DNA of 64,000 nucleotides from Pyrenochaeta sp. MPI-SDFR-AT-0127. Taxonomy: Eukaryota > Ascomycota > Dothideomycetes > Pleosporales > Cucurbitariaceae. The stretch lies in assembly GCA_020747015.1 (NCBI GenBank), contig JAGTJM010000003.1, positions 248,001-312,000 of the forward strand, read 5' to 3'. The position numbers and the translations under genes are program-made. Shown in pieces: positions 21,527-33,900 of this stretch. The notes beneath the pieces are model-generated. The model had not been told where the DNA came from. It ran no database searches and was given only the letters and a program-made list of their open reading frames with translations. How positions within the stretch are numbered: position 1 is the first letter of the stretch; each line of letters opens with the position of its first letter.

Positions 21527-23823
21527 CTAACCCTTGAATTTGCCCGTTTCAATTGCACTCCCAATTAAGCCGTCACCTCTGATGACATTTGTTGCACAGA
21601 CCACGATCCGACTTCCCCTGCCTTCGCCACCTACTTCCTTTAACTTCTCACTCACAAATCTAAGTGCTGCAATCTCCGCCCTCGTCACACCTCCTAGGAA
21701 GAACACAACGACAGTCTTCCCCGCATCCCCGTGACTCCCATTCAACATACTTCTCGCCTTGACTGCTTTCTCTTCACCTGTCTGCACCTCATCAAACGTC
21801 GCTCCCCTTACGTATTTACTCGCGTCGTCGAAGATCCGAAGTCCCTGCGCGAGGGGGTTTGCTTGCGCCGAGGTCTGCGGATTGGACGGTGGCTTAATGA
21901 TGTTGGCAAGCGTCTGTTTCTGGATAATGGATTGAACGATGCGAACGCTGAGCGGTGCGTAGCCCGAAAAGGTGTAGCTGATATCATTTGGCTCCGACTC
22001 GTTGACCTCATCGTCCCATAGCCGTAGACTCTTCCTTAGAGGAGTGTAATTTGTCACGCTGCCGGGTTTGGCGGGCGCGCCACCTAATCCCACGCCGCCT
22101 CTAGCTGACAGTAGACCCATCTTCTCCAAAGAAGCTAGAGTGAGGATGTGCTGCGGACCATAGGCCTGAATTATAGCCCGCTTGAAAAGATCAAGATCTT
22201 TGGGCCGTATACCCGCATTCGTTGTGCTTTCCAAGCACAGAAGCCGGAGAATAATGGGGAGATCGACATCCCGGTTGATGAGCTCAGTGATAGTCTCGTG
22301 CTGGGTCGTGGGGTCTGCGCCAGACATAACATTTTGCTGGACCTCGAGGGAGCGGGTAAAGACATCTGTGCGTGTGTACTTGATGATCTCTTCGGCTAGA
22401 GAAGTGTGTAATTTCAAGCTGGCTTGCTCGGCCTGATAGCCCGGTAGCTTTGCGACAAACTCCCGTAGTTCGGATGTCGTTTTGGCAGCGAGCTGGTTGC
22501 GCTCCGTACTGCTTTGCAAACGGCGAGCTACTTTGTTGAGAAGGTTGCCTACAATGGCGAAGTTTGCGTCTCCCAATTCGTTGTAGAGTGTGTCTTTGGG
22601 ATCAATCATGATCTTGCGCTTCATGCTCGTTGACGCTGAGCCTGTTTGCCCTGGCTGCGGTGTTGCGCCGCCCACTACTGAAGAGTCGACTTCAGTCTGG
22701 TTGGCGGTTATTTTGAAGACCTCGTCGATTAGGCCTTCGTACGTCAACTGGGTGAGAAGGACAGTGGGAAAGTCGACTTCACGGTCAACAATGATCAGGC
22801 TATCTATGCTTGAACTTGGTGTCAAGCCCAGAAACGAAGGTCCAGCGCTGTTTGAGCTCTCGCCCGCAGTGACTTCAGTGCGCATGCGAATGAGTAGATC
22901 AGCGAGGCGTTTCCCGTTTTCGCCTTTGCCAATGATGCGGGGAAAGAGTCCATACTTTTGCTGCTGCTGCATAAGCGCTTTCGCTGCAAGATAGATGGAT
23001 GTCGGATCTTTCTTCTACGCAAAGTTAGCACGAACCATGAACTGAGATTGAAAGGCGACCTACAAGATACAAATCGGACACAGCATCCTCCAGCTCAAGC
23101 GACAACACATCGTCGGCAAGCGGCACAAAGAATAGCGGCCACTCGCTCACACTGGCCTCACCCAGCACACCTGCCTCCTCAAGCAGTTGATCTGAGATCA
23201 TCGTGCGTCGCGGAACCCAGAAGATAGAGAACTCATGCTCGATCTGGCTGTCTCGTCTGATACGTTTAATCTGATCTAAAAGATTGTTAGCACCGTACAA
23301 TAGACAGTTCCCACATGAGAAGAAAAATGGGCAATCCAATAAAAGTGCTAATGTAATTTTTTTTTATAGGGATCAAGACTTGGCTAGGCAGAGTAGGTGC
23401 TGTCTGCTTAGGCTTCTTTGGATCCCAAGGCATTGCTGCGCGGGCGGGAAGAACCGCTACCGAAAATGGAAAAGAGATCTTGAATGACGACATACCAGCA
23501 ACAGCGATCACAGTTTTGGCCTTCTCTCCTCTAACAAGGAAAACGACATTGCGCTGGGAGGCGTCGACGTTGTCGTTTTCGAGAAAGAAGGGCTTGTCCA
23601 CGCCATACTCCTGGAGCGTGGAGAACTTGACAAGTAAGTTGAGCGGGCCTGCAAGCGCTTTTTCGAGCACTAGATTCTTCTTCCCTCTTATCTGTCCAGC
23701 CCGTGTTAGTTTATGCGGCACATTGAAATGGCGATATTACCTTACACCCTCAAGCAGAAGCAACAGGTCTCGTCGCGCCTTCTCTGTGATGTCCGCCGCA
23801 TTGAAAGGCGTGATAGGCGCCAT
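21527..23823 (-). CDS. vps33: Vacuolar sorting protein Vps33 (Sec1/Munc18 family)
   Basis: Four exons on the minus strand (23823-23746, 23691-23496, 23275-23064, 23014-21527; the 23275 boundary is good to about one base) give 657 residues. It is a full-length SM protein: N-terminal RGKKNLVLEKALAGPLNLL, the domain-2 region with EHEFSIFWVPRRTMISDQLLEEAGV, the strongly conserved SLIIVDREVDFPTVLLTQLTYEGLIDEVF, and a C-terminal VVFFLGGVTRAEIAALRFVSEK, which is diagnostic for Vps33. As the SM subunit of the HOPS/CORVET tethers it binds SNAREs for fusion at endosomes and the vacuole. The intron between exons 2 and 3 (about 220 bp) is long for this window and carries a T-tract near 23357-23366. Confidence 0.95.
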
Positions 23824-24269
23824 TCTTGACTAGATTTTTCAAGGGGCGTAGAAGTTGTTAATTATTTGTGGCGGCATTGCGACGCATGTCCGACCACTGA
23901 TAGTGAATGGGGATGGAGGATCAAGGTTGAGGTGTGGTCCACAGTCAAATGCACGTGCACGGCCAGGCGACGAAGCTTGGCAGACGGCCCTCTTAGCACT
24001 TTGAGGTTTTGATTCACAGGACGTGTAAACGATGGATGGCTGTTTTGAAACGCATTGAGAAATGGCAATAGTATCTTTCGTTTACCTGCACAAGAATCCT
24101 GAGCGGAAAGATGTGTCAAAGCTTAGGTTTGTACTCTAGCCCAGCAAGGTCCAATATGTCTATGTACAGTCCTTCTATCTTCCAATCGTGGGTATACAAC
24201 AAACAGACAACATATATCATATGGTTCAGAAACAAATCATAAAGCCATTACATTGCCACAAAAGGCTTT
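23824..24269. other. Intergenic region upstream of vps33
   Basis: 446 bp between the 3' end of the Vta1 gene and the start of vps33, both leftward. No gene or recognised site. Confidence 0.3.
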
Positions 24270-25806
24270 CTAGTTCGCACCCAGAGCCCTTAACGCAATG
24301 CGTAGTTCTTTGACGGCAGTATCCGCATCCTCAAAGTTCAATGCCGAGATGGCCCACTTCGCATGTTTTTGCGCCTCCATGATCGAATCTTCATCATTCC
24401 TGAATGGTCCTTGTGCAGATTGCTGTTGAATAGGTGCAGATGGCTGGGCGTAAGGGTTCTGAAAAGGCGCGGATTGGTATTGCTGTTGAGTAGGAGGTGG
24501 GAAGACACCTACGGCACCTCTCTGGGGAACTTGATGGGTTGGAGGTGACTGTGCTGAAGACGGAGCATAATGGAAATTTTGCGATGGTGGAGCGGAGGTT
24601 GGCTGGAAGACAGGCGGTTGCTGTGGCGCCTGAGGTTGTGGCGAGAAAGTAGGTGGCGGGGGAGACTGAGCCGTATTCTGGGGGGCGAATGGCTGCTGTG
24701 TCAGGTGGGTTATAGGTGGAGGGGATGCAGGGTTCTGATAGAAGCTTGCCGGATCCGGTACTCCAGGTGCTTGAGGCGCTTGGGGGCTTGTAGGCAAAGA
24801 GGAGGTCAAAGGATCGTTCTCCATAGACGGCGCAGTAGGGAGACCTGGGGCTGTTGTTTCTGCGGTAAAGGTAGGAGGCGCAGGGTCCATTCTCGGAAAG
24901 TATCCACCTCCTATAGAGGTGACTGAACCATGGCGGGATGATGTTGGTTGAGATATGGGAGAAACATCGTTGTGCGATGACTGTGTGTAGCCTGTAGGGG
25001 CTGAAGGTAGGTTCGGTGGCGGCGGGGATACGGCGGGCGATGGCCGTGCGGATGTGTTTGGTGCGGATTCGACATAGGGTTGATATGGGTTGTGCGGTGG
25101 ATGTGGAGGAGCGCCTTGGTTTATGTGCTGGACTTCTGGGTCGCTTGGGTCCAGTGCAGGAGGAGACGCTGGCTGCTGTTGTTCTTGGACGGGATTGGTG
25201 AGGTTCGGGTCTTCATTGGCCTTGATGGCTTTGAGGATGCGCAAGGCATGGAACTTTGCAAACTTTGTCTTGGACGATATTTCTGGGTCAGCATCCTTTT
25301 TCCACACCGAGAGTATTTCGAGGAACGTCGAGGCTGCAAGGAGAGTATCGGCTGTGTTGCTTGACAGACTGTTAGCACAAAGAGTGGCAGGGCGACCTTC
25401 GAGTATTCTACACACCTGGTGGCTCTGTTCTCCGCCATCTCCTTCTCGCCCTTGGCAAACGTCTGCAGGGCGAACTGCTCGCAATACGCGCTCGCAGCAG
25501 TGTCGTCCAACAGGGCATCTTCATTGGGGTTGTCGGCCTTTGCTTCCTCGAGCTTCTCCATGAGGTCTGTGGTGTAGGCAGTGCATTCTTGGTCGGCTGA
25601 GTGGAGGCCACCGGCGATGATCCGTTGCACTATGTAGAAGCGTACTGGCCGCGGTCAGCATGCTGCAGCAGGTATAAGAAGAAGAAGAGAGCCAGTTGCT
25701 TACGCCAGTAGGTGATGATGGGCTTGAATCGCTCAAGCTGCGCGGCTCGTTTTGCAAAAGGCGCGAGCTGCAGGCTCTTGAGCTTCGCAGGGACCGTGTC
25801 TGCCAT
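24270..25806 (-). CDS. vta1: ESCRT-III/Vps4 cofactor Vta1 (LIP5)
   Basis: Three minus-strand exons (25806-25704, 25644-25416, 25368-24270) give 476 residues. The N-terminal MIT-repeat domain (about 1-165) starts MADTVPAKLKSLQLAPFAKR and has the Vta1 hallmarks FKPIITYW, GLHSADQECTAYTTDLMEKLEEAK and KFAKFHALRILKAIK. A long Pro/Gln/Ser linker of roughly 250 residues follows. The last about 35 residues (AQKHAKWAISALNFEDADTAVKELRIALRAL) are the VSL domain that binds and activates the Vps4 ATPase during multivesicular-body sorting. The exon 1-2 junction residue (a Leu) is the least certain point. Head-to-head with the PDI gene. Two neighbouring genes, vps33 and vta1, both act in endosome-vacuole traffic, but I treat this as coincidence. 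Confidence 0.92.
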
Positions 25807-26099
25807 TGTCTTTGATGTGATAGTAGGCGTAGGAAAGAAGAGACGTGTGGTGTGGTGACGTCCGGGGAGAGCTCGAGGCTGACAGGACGACGTGCATGTG
25901 GTCATAGGCGGGAATCCCTGTCAGGCCCCCGCCATGCAGGTGTGCTATGGCCAGCAGTTTCCCGAGAGCTTCAGTCGCAGGTAAAGGACAACTTGCAACA
26001 ACATTATGTGAGCCCCAACACATAAGCGCCTGGCCTGCTCCTTGCTTCTTTCTGTTCTCCTCCTTCCAACTGTCCACCGTCTTTCACCAGTCTTCCATC
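25807..26099. promoter_or_regulatory. Short divergent promoter (vta1 / PDI gene)
   Basis: 293 bp shared by the starts of two divergent genes. No clear TATA box or ER-stress element was identified by eye. Confidence 0.35.
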
Positions 26100-27662
26100 A
26101 TGGTGCGCACAACAACGCTGCTGGCTGCTACTGCCGCTCTCGCCATCAACGCTCAAGCCGAGAGCATGTATGGCAAGAAGTCTGCCGTCCTCCAGATCAA
26201 CGGCATGGACTATGACAGACTGATCGCCAAGTCTAACTATACTTCGGTGAGTCTTCGTTTGGAAATAGTCGACGAGTTCAGCTAACAATTGCTGTAGATT
26301 GTTGAGTAAGCTCTGCTTGACCAGACATTCGTTTCCTACCTAATCACCCTCAGATTCTACGCCCCATGGTGCGGTCACTGCAAAAACCTTAAGCCCGCCT
26401 ATGAGACGGCGGCCAAATCCCTCGCTGGAATCGCAAAGGTCGCCGCCGTCAACTGCGATGAGGAGATGAATAAGCCCTTCTGCGGACAGATGGGTGTGCA
26501 AGGCTTTCCCACGCTCAAGATTGTCCGGCCAAGCAAGAAGCCGGGGAAGCCTACCGTCGAAGACTACCAGGGTGCACGCTCAGCGAAGGGCATTGTGGAC
26601 GCTGTCAAGGACAAGGTTCCGAACATCGTCAAGCGATTGAACGACAAGAGTCTGGACGAGTGGCTGCAGGAGAACAAGGATAATGCAAAGGCCATTCTGT
26701 TCAGCGAGAAGGGCATAGTCAGCGCTACTCTGAGGGCATTAGCCATTGACTTCTCTGGTCTGGTCAATGTTGCTCAGGTCAAGAAATCGGAAAAGGCTGC
26801 AGTAGAGAAGTATGGCATCACCGACTTCCCGAGCTTGATTCTTATCCCCGCCGGATCTGAAGAGCCTATTAAGCATTCCGGCAAGGTGGAGAAGGAAGCA
26901 ATGGTTGAGTTTCTCTCCCAGGTCGCTCCTCCAAATCCCGACTGCCCACCCGCAAAGGAGAAGAAGTCAAAAGCCAAGAAGGACGACAAAAAGAAAGAGT
27001 CCAAGTCCTCGAGCAAGTTTTCCAAAGCATCTGCTTCCCACAAGTCTGCGGACGCATCATCGGCCGCTGCATCAGCGACGGATGAGACTGTCGAGGAGCC
27101 CATTGTTCCCACTGAGTCACCTGACCCGAACCTGAAGGATGAGGATACTCCAGAGCCAATCGTCATCCCCGCAGAAGAAATCAAGCCCACCATTCCTGTC
27201 ATTGCCGAATCTAGCGAGCTACAGTCCCTCTGTCTCAATGAGAAGAGCAAGACGTGTATTCTCGCTATTTTGCCTAAAGACGAAACCTCTGAGGATGCAA
27301 CAACGGCCTTAGCATCACTTGCTTCTATTCACAAGAAGCATGACGCTACAGGAAGACATTTATTTCCCTTCGTTGGTGTCACAGCGTCCAACCCTGTTGC
27401 TGCATCCCTCCTTACGGGTCTGAGCCTCGGTAGCAGTGAGCAAGTTCATCTTATTGCAACGCACGGAAAGCGCGCATGGTACAAGAAGTACTCTGGCAGC
27501 TCATTTGCGCTTGAGGACGTTGAGCAGTGGGTCGATGTGATCCGCATGGGAGAGGGTAAGAAGGAGAAGCTACCCGAGTCTCTATTAGCGGCAGAGAAGG
27601 CGGAAGAGGTTAAAGAAGAAAAAGTCGCAGAGGAGACGCAATCTTCGCACGACGAACTCTAA
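26100..27662 (+). CDS. ER protein disulfide isomerase with one CGHC thioredoxin domain and HDEL
   Basis: Three exons (26100-26246, an 8-nt exon 26298-26305, 26354-27662) give 487 residues. A signal peptide (about 1-20) leads into a thioredoxin domain with FYAPWCGHCKNLKPAYE (active-site Cys58 and Cys61) and GVQGFPTLKI (cis-Pro). A second thioredoxin-like domain follows without a CxxC. After that comes a Lys/Ser/Asp-rich linker, a further globular region, and an acidic tail ending SSHDEL, the ER retrieval signal. The layout (one active domain at the N-terminus) is like yeast Mpd1 and the fungal PDIA6-like proteins. It catalyses disulfide formation or exchange in the ER lumen. Without the 8-nt exon the active-site domain falls out of frame. 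Confidence 0.92.
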
Positions 27663-28165
27663 GTCTGCAAAGCGTTCGAACTTGTATTAGCAAACTTCAC
27701 CCTCCGCGAATCATAATATCGTCTGAGTGATAGCTCCAACATTGTCCCGCACCCTTGCCGTACTTGCTTGCTGAATGCTAACAGGACATGAATTGGGCGT
27801 ATCGATTGATGAAAATTGCTCCTGCAGGCTGTCTGGCAATAAGCTGATACTCTGCTGTTTTTGGTTGCACCGCTATGTGTAATACGAGTTGTCCTACCAG
27901 ATGTTGCCTCTGACTTAATACCGGCTGTTTAGACACCCATGCCGTTTCATTCATCCCCACTCCCAATTTGGCATGTTAGAGCGAGATGCTTAAAGCATAT
28001 TTGCGCTTAGATAGAGACCCGGCTAGAGAGCGTTAGCTCATCTTTCGATTACATTCAAGACGCCAATGCTCTTACATTCTCAGCGACCCGCCCTTGATTG
28101 CAACTACATGACCGCACGCAACAAATTGATTCGAGATCCACCTCACTACCAGGTTTCATTCAACG
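27663..28165. other. Intergenic region between PDI and the M28 peptidase gene
   Basis: 503 bp between two rightward genes. Short ORFs only, and no recognised site. Confidence 0.3.
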
Positions 28166-30506
28166 ATGGCACCATTCCTGCTGCTCGTCCTGGTGGTTAC
28201 GCACTTGGCAATAGCATGCCAACGTGAACTTCACCTTCGAGATGACATAAAGCATGTACCTACATTTCCTCTCGCACCTCGACAAGCTGCACCATTCCCG
28301 CCAGTATGGACAGAGCAAGAGAAGATCCTGCACACATCCTTCTCCGCAGCCTCGATTGACACATGGAGTTCATACTACACCCATGGTGACCATATGGCTG
28401 GCTGTAACAAGTCAATGGCTGAAGAGACGGCCAGAGAATGGTCCGAGAATGGTGTCTCCGCATCACTGGTGGAGTATGAGGTCTTTCTCAGTTATCCGAA
28501 AGAGCAGAAGCTGGTGCTAAAACAGGCCAATGGAGATGTTCATGAGGCGCAGATGTTTGAAGATGTGCTGGAGGAAGATGAGACGACAGGCTATCTGGGA
28601 GCTTCGCCTGCATTCCATGGGTATTCCAAGAGTGGGGAGGTGGAGGCTGAATATGTATATGTTGGGTGAGTGCTGGCCCTACTTTGCATTTTCATGCCGA
28701 AGACACGACTGATACGATGACAGACGAGGTCAGAAAGACGACTTTGCAGCCCTGAGACTAGCGAATGTGAGCTTAGCTGGCAAGATCGCACTTGCAAAGT
28801 ATGGTGGTCCATTCAGAGCCTTGAAGATACAGAATGCCGAAGCGCATGGCATGGTCGGTGTAGTGATCTTCTCTGACCCCGGTGACGACGGTCCGCAAGA
28901 GGCGAAAGGTCAGGCCGTGTATCCAAGTATGTGACCATCAGATTGTGCTATGACTACTGATTTGATGTGTACTCAAACTGACAACGAAAAGATGGCCCTG
29001 CTCGCCAGCCATCTTCAATACAGCGAGGATCTGTCGCTTACATCAACCAGTACCCAGGAGATCCTACCACTCCTGGTCGTCCTTCCAAGCCTGGTGTCGA
29101 GCGTGTCAGTAATCCCTCCAACCTGCCCAAGATTCCCTCTCTCCCTATCTCATACCGCGATGCTATTCCCATGCTCAAAGCCCTAGACAGCCATGGCATA
29201 GCAGGTAAAGATATCAATAGGGGTGGATGGATAGGAGGCCTCAACACCACATATAGTACTGGGCCTGCGCCTGGTATCACTCTTTCTCTGACAAACGTTA
29301 TGAATGAGAGCATTACTCCCATCTGGAACGTGGTCGGCATTATCAATGGAACAAATACTAACGAGACCGTTATCATTGGTAACCATCGTGATGCATGGAT
29401 CATCGGTGGAGCAGCAGACCCGAACTCCGGAAGTGCAATTTTGATAGAGCTTACAAAAGCTTTTGGGAAACTCTTAAAAACTGGGTGGAAGCCGCGTCGC
29501 AATGTGTAGGCCACCCCAGCATCCATTGTCAGGTACAATTCTGACATTGCTGACCAGTGTCATTGCCTCCTGGGACGCCGAAGAATACGCCCTCATCGGT
29601 TCAACAGAGTGGGCTGAAGAGTACGCACCATGGCTTTCCGGCACAGCGATCAGTTACTTGAATGTCGACATCGCAGTCTCAGGTCCTCTCCCCGGCGCTG
29701 GTGCAACACCCGAGCTTCGCGGCGTCGCTCTCGATGTCATGAAGAAAGTGATTTACGGCAAGCGAACCCTATACGATGCTTGGTATGATCTCAACCAATT
29801 TCGGCCGGAAGACAATGGCTTCACCAACCTAGGTAGCGGAAGCGACTACACGGCCTTCCTCCAGCTCGGTATCGGGGCACTCGACTTCGGCATGGACGCC
29901 AACCGCAACACACCCGTCTATCACTACCACAGCAACTACGACTCTTACCATTGGATGAAGACATTCATCGACCCCGACTTCAGTATTCACACTACAGTAG
30001 GGCAGTACATTGCTCTACTCGCTTACCACCTCGCCAACGACCCCTTGATCCCCTTTGACATGGACGCCTACGCGCGAAACATCAATTACTGGATCCGCGA
30101 CCTCATCGGCATGACACTGGGCATCGACAAGGACTACGGCAAGATCCAGCGCCAGCTAAACATCAGCGAGCTCGACGCAGCAGCGAAAAAGTTCCAACGC
30201 GTTGCATACGATTTTGTTGATCTCACGCGGACAAAGTCGTTCCTGGGCGACAGTCAGAGAGTAGGCAGGGTCAACATAATATTGCGGGACTTGCAGAGGT
30301 TGTTTGTGAAAAAGGACGGTTTGCCCGGTAGACCGTTCTACAAGAATGTGTTGTATGCGCCCAACAGGGATGATGGGTACAGAGCGCAGATGTTGCCAGG
30401 CAGTGTCGAGGCGCTGGAGGATAGGAACTTTCCGCTCTGCCGCGAGTGGAATTTGTGGTTGACTGACGCAATCAATAAGGCCAGTGAGATGCTAGTTTCA
30501 GCATAG
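28166..30506 (+). CDS. Glutamate carboxypeptidase II-like M28 zinc peptidase
   Basis: Four exons (28166-28665, 28724-28926, 28992-29505, 29558-30506) give 721 residues. A signal peptide or anchor segment (about 1-18) precedes a PA domain (LAGKIALAKYGGPFRALKIQNAEAHG). The M28 catalytic domain has zinc ligands in GNHRDAW (His366), ADPNSG (Asp377), WDAEEY (Glu414/Glu415 region) and YHYHSNYDSYHWM (likely His530). A C-terminal transferrin-receptor-like dimerisation region follows. All catalytic positions appear intact, unlike transferrin receptors. Such enzymes remove C-terminal acidic residues; secretion or vacuolar location is likely from the signal peptide. Potential N-glycosylation sites are frequent (NESI, NGTN, NETV). 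The family call is firm, but the substrate is unknown. Confidence 0.93.
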
Positions 30507-30914
30507 CAGGAGCTGCTAATGTGCTTGGAAAAACGCTTCCATATGAGAGAATCCGAGCAGTAATCTTGCTGTCATACTGCTCGAGCGACCATAGTGAGCA
30601 TCACCGGCATACAAGCAAAGACTGATAAGTCTACTATGATTTGAATTCAGTGATAATGATGGGCAGATCTTCTACGTAAAACGATCGCCAAACGAGCACA
30701 TACTGCTCTGGGTATCCCAAGAAACGAGCCCATGATCCAACGCCAGGACATGACAAAGGAGACGTCGGCTACGCTGTTAGCCGACGTGAGCGAAAGTATT
30801 AAGTACAAGAAATTAGAGGCTAGATCAAACAAAGCGCCATCCATACATGACCAATCGTCATCCTGCTGTCTGAGCTTTGTGGTGTATCAAAATTTGCCCT
30901 TACAATCTCTGTCT
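30507..30914. other. Convergent 3' intergenic region (M28 peptidase / kinesin-3)
   Basis: About 408 bp between converging genes. No gene is seen; it should hold both transcript ends. Confidence 0.3.
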
Positions 30915-33900
30915 TCAACCTGACTCTTCACTACCCTCGCTTGAGAAGTAGCTCTGATCCAGCCGGAGTATCCACTCAATCTTCTCCCTCTCGCTTCTCG
31001 CACGGAAGATGTAAGTATTACTGCGCGCAAACACAGCGAAGACAGTGTCTTTCTGGGCACCGTGCGCAGAACTTCCATTTGCTCCATTGGTGTTACTCTG
31101 CTGTCCGGCACCCCCGCCAAGGAGCCTTGCAATCTGGGGCGAGTGATCTACCCTCGCAGTGGATATGTTGATTGCATTGATCTCATCACCATCTATCGAG
31201 TACACGTGCATATACGGTTTCCTTAGCTCAACATATCTTCGCACCCACTTTGTATTTGTCTGGTCAGGCGTAAGGAGGTATGAAGCTTTCATCAAATTTG
31301 GATTCTTTGACACGAAGCGAACGGTTGCTGTAAGGCTGGGTGTGGGGGTCGGCAGCGGTGAGGCAGATCGAGGAGCGAAGGCAGCGCCGTTGGTTGGGGG
31401 CTCAAGGTTCGTTGGGTTCAAGATTATCTCTGCGGGTGCTTTCTTAGTTGTCCACAGATCGATTACACGCTGCAGTAGCGCCTTCTGTCCTTCGTCGAGG
31501 TCCGAAGTTGAGGTTGGAGAGGTTGGGGCAGAGATGCTGAGAGCTTTGGAGGAAAGAACGGATCGTGCTGTTTCTACCTCTGCAATTCTTCTCTTCCGCT
31601 TCTCAACACCGATAAAGTCCCGCACCAGCGAGACGCCTCGAGGTGTCCATCCGGCTAGTTGTTCTTCGCCTTTGATGTAGTCATCCTTCGTGTTCATGCG
31701 CCACAGATCTGTTGCGCGTTTCACAGAGGTAGGACGAATAGCAACGTTAAAAATTCCAACGGTGGAGTGCACAATCTTGACTGTGTTCCAGATGCTAGCT
31801 AACGAGAAGAGCGAGGTTTGACGAACATACGCTCGACTGCGTATTTGGAGGGCTAGGTCGAGGGAGAAGACCATAGGTTCGACGAGTTTGGAGGACGCGA
31901 CATTGAACAGTAGTGTTGCTTGAACGCGGTATTTGTCCTGAGTTGCACGGTCAAGGAGAAGAGAGCCGTGTGCAGTACTGTCCCATCGCCCGACAAATCT
32001 AACATTCGTAGTTCCGTCCGCATTATCTCTCACAACTGGTGGCGCAACGAGATCTATTGGAACTTCCTTCACGGGCGAGTCAATCCCAGGCGCATTGCCT
32101 GACGCATCGATCAGGCGTATACGACCCATTCGCATCGATGTGACGTTCTGCCACTGAATAGTCTCGCCACATGTGTGGGTAAGATTCACAACGATGCGAC
32201 GCGCTAGACCCTGATGAAGCTGGTAAACGCCTGCATCCATAACGTTGCTCTGCGTGACTTCAACAGGCTGGTATGTACCATCGTCGGTGATCTCATGTAT
32301 TTGAATACGCGAGAAAATGTCGTGCATGTCTTCTGTATAGAACTCCGACTCGGGTAACCGAGCATTGCGGCGTTTTTGTTTAGGCTTTTCTGCTGAATCA
32401 CGCATGTCGTCCCAGCTAAGGAGTTTGTCGAGATGGATGTCGGTGACCTTTGCGAAGATCGAAACACGGAGAAACGTGTCGCGAGGGCTGGGGTAGGGCA
32501 AGCTCATGCTGTGCACGCTTTCGAAGCGAATAGGTCCTTCGTCAAAATCGGTGATCCACGTTGTGGTCGTCGCGCCACTTTCATCAGAGATGCCAGGTAC
32601 AAAGAGCACTGCATGGACTTGTGTACCTTCTCGTTCCGGAAAGCCAACGAACTCATGCATACCAACGTTGAACTTTAGTGTCGTCGATGGAGCCTCTGCA
32701 GATGACGGCTCAAGAGAAAGCCGGATGATGCCGATAGGGTTTGCTGTATAAGGAGATATGACATCGAGGCTGAAATCCCGCACCCTAGATTCGAAGACTG
32801 CAGCAAGTGGAACATCAACATCGCCAATTCGTGAGAACTCTGGCATGCAAGGGTCAGAGAATGGCGACTCTGGATTGAAGTGCTGAAAGTATTCGGGTCG
32901 GTTCATATACTGGTGCATTTGATGCATACGCCTCACGCGTTGACGCAGCTTTTGCAATGACCACAGATGAATGACTTCGTTCTTGAAGTCGATCACGCGA
33001 ACACCAACGCAAGGCTTAGACTGATTATCAAGAAAGTCATCGTCTTCGCCAGGGATGCCCATGTTGACCAGGTCGTAGGACGAAGGAACGGTGTGACCAA
33101 TATCGACGATGCAGAATTGGAACACAACACGCTTGTCCATCTGCTGGCTCATGATTTGTGATTCCTTCAATAACGCTGCGTTCTGAAGGAGAGTCTCTGC
33201 CATGGTGACATATTTCCGTCGCCGCCATTGCTGAAAGACAGACTTCACTAGACCAAGTTGCTTCTCGTTCGATTCCTGTGTGGCGGGTTCAACGGTTATG
33301 TCGGGCATTGGTTCGTGCCCAAGTTCCCTCAGCTGGCGCTGGAACGCGGCCTTCTGTTCCTGGAGTTGCTTCTGCATGTCTTCCTTCGCCGCGCGCAGCT
33401 CTTCGAGCTCCACCTTGGCCTCTTCGTCCGCCTTCAACTTTTGCTCGAAGCCATTCCGTTGATTATCCAACCTCTCTTGCATATCTTCTCGAATCTCTTG
33501 CATCTTCTCGCTACCCTCATGTTGCGGTGTGGACGGCATTGTGAGCATTGTGTCGAGCGAAAAATTATCCAGTGTGCCGCCAGACGCATACTTCTCCCTC
33601 AGTGGATAGGAAGACATCGAATCTATGTCCTCATCGCTCTGGTATATGCGGCTCTCTGGGCGTGCTTTACGGTTTTCGCGTAGCCTGTTCAGATCTTCAA
33701 ATAAGGCTTCAAAATCTTCATCAGGTAGATTTTCAATTCGCTTGTCTGGTCCAAGCCATGCAGTCAGAGCCTCTCTTCGAGCGTACGAGAACTCGGATTC
33801 ACGACCACGTTGCCAGAACGCTGGCGATCCAGCTCGAGGGCTGTCGGGGTCGAAGTCGGAATTCGCTACGCTGATGGTACTGAACGATCTGTTGTGGCCA

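Noticed and set aside
23340..23375. T-rich tract as a possible terminator or poly(A) signal
   Set aside because: It lies inside an intron of vps33, where pyrimidine runs are common.
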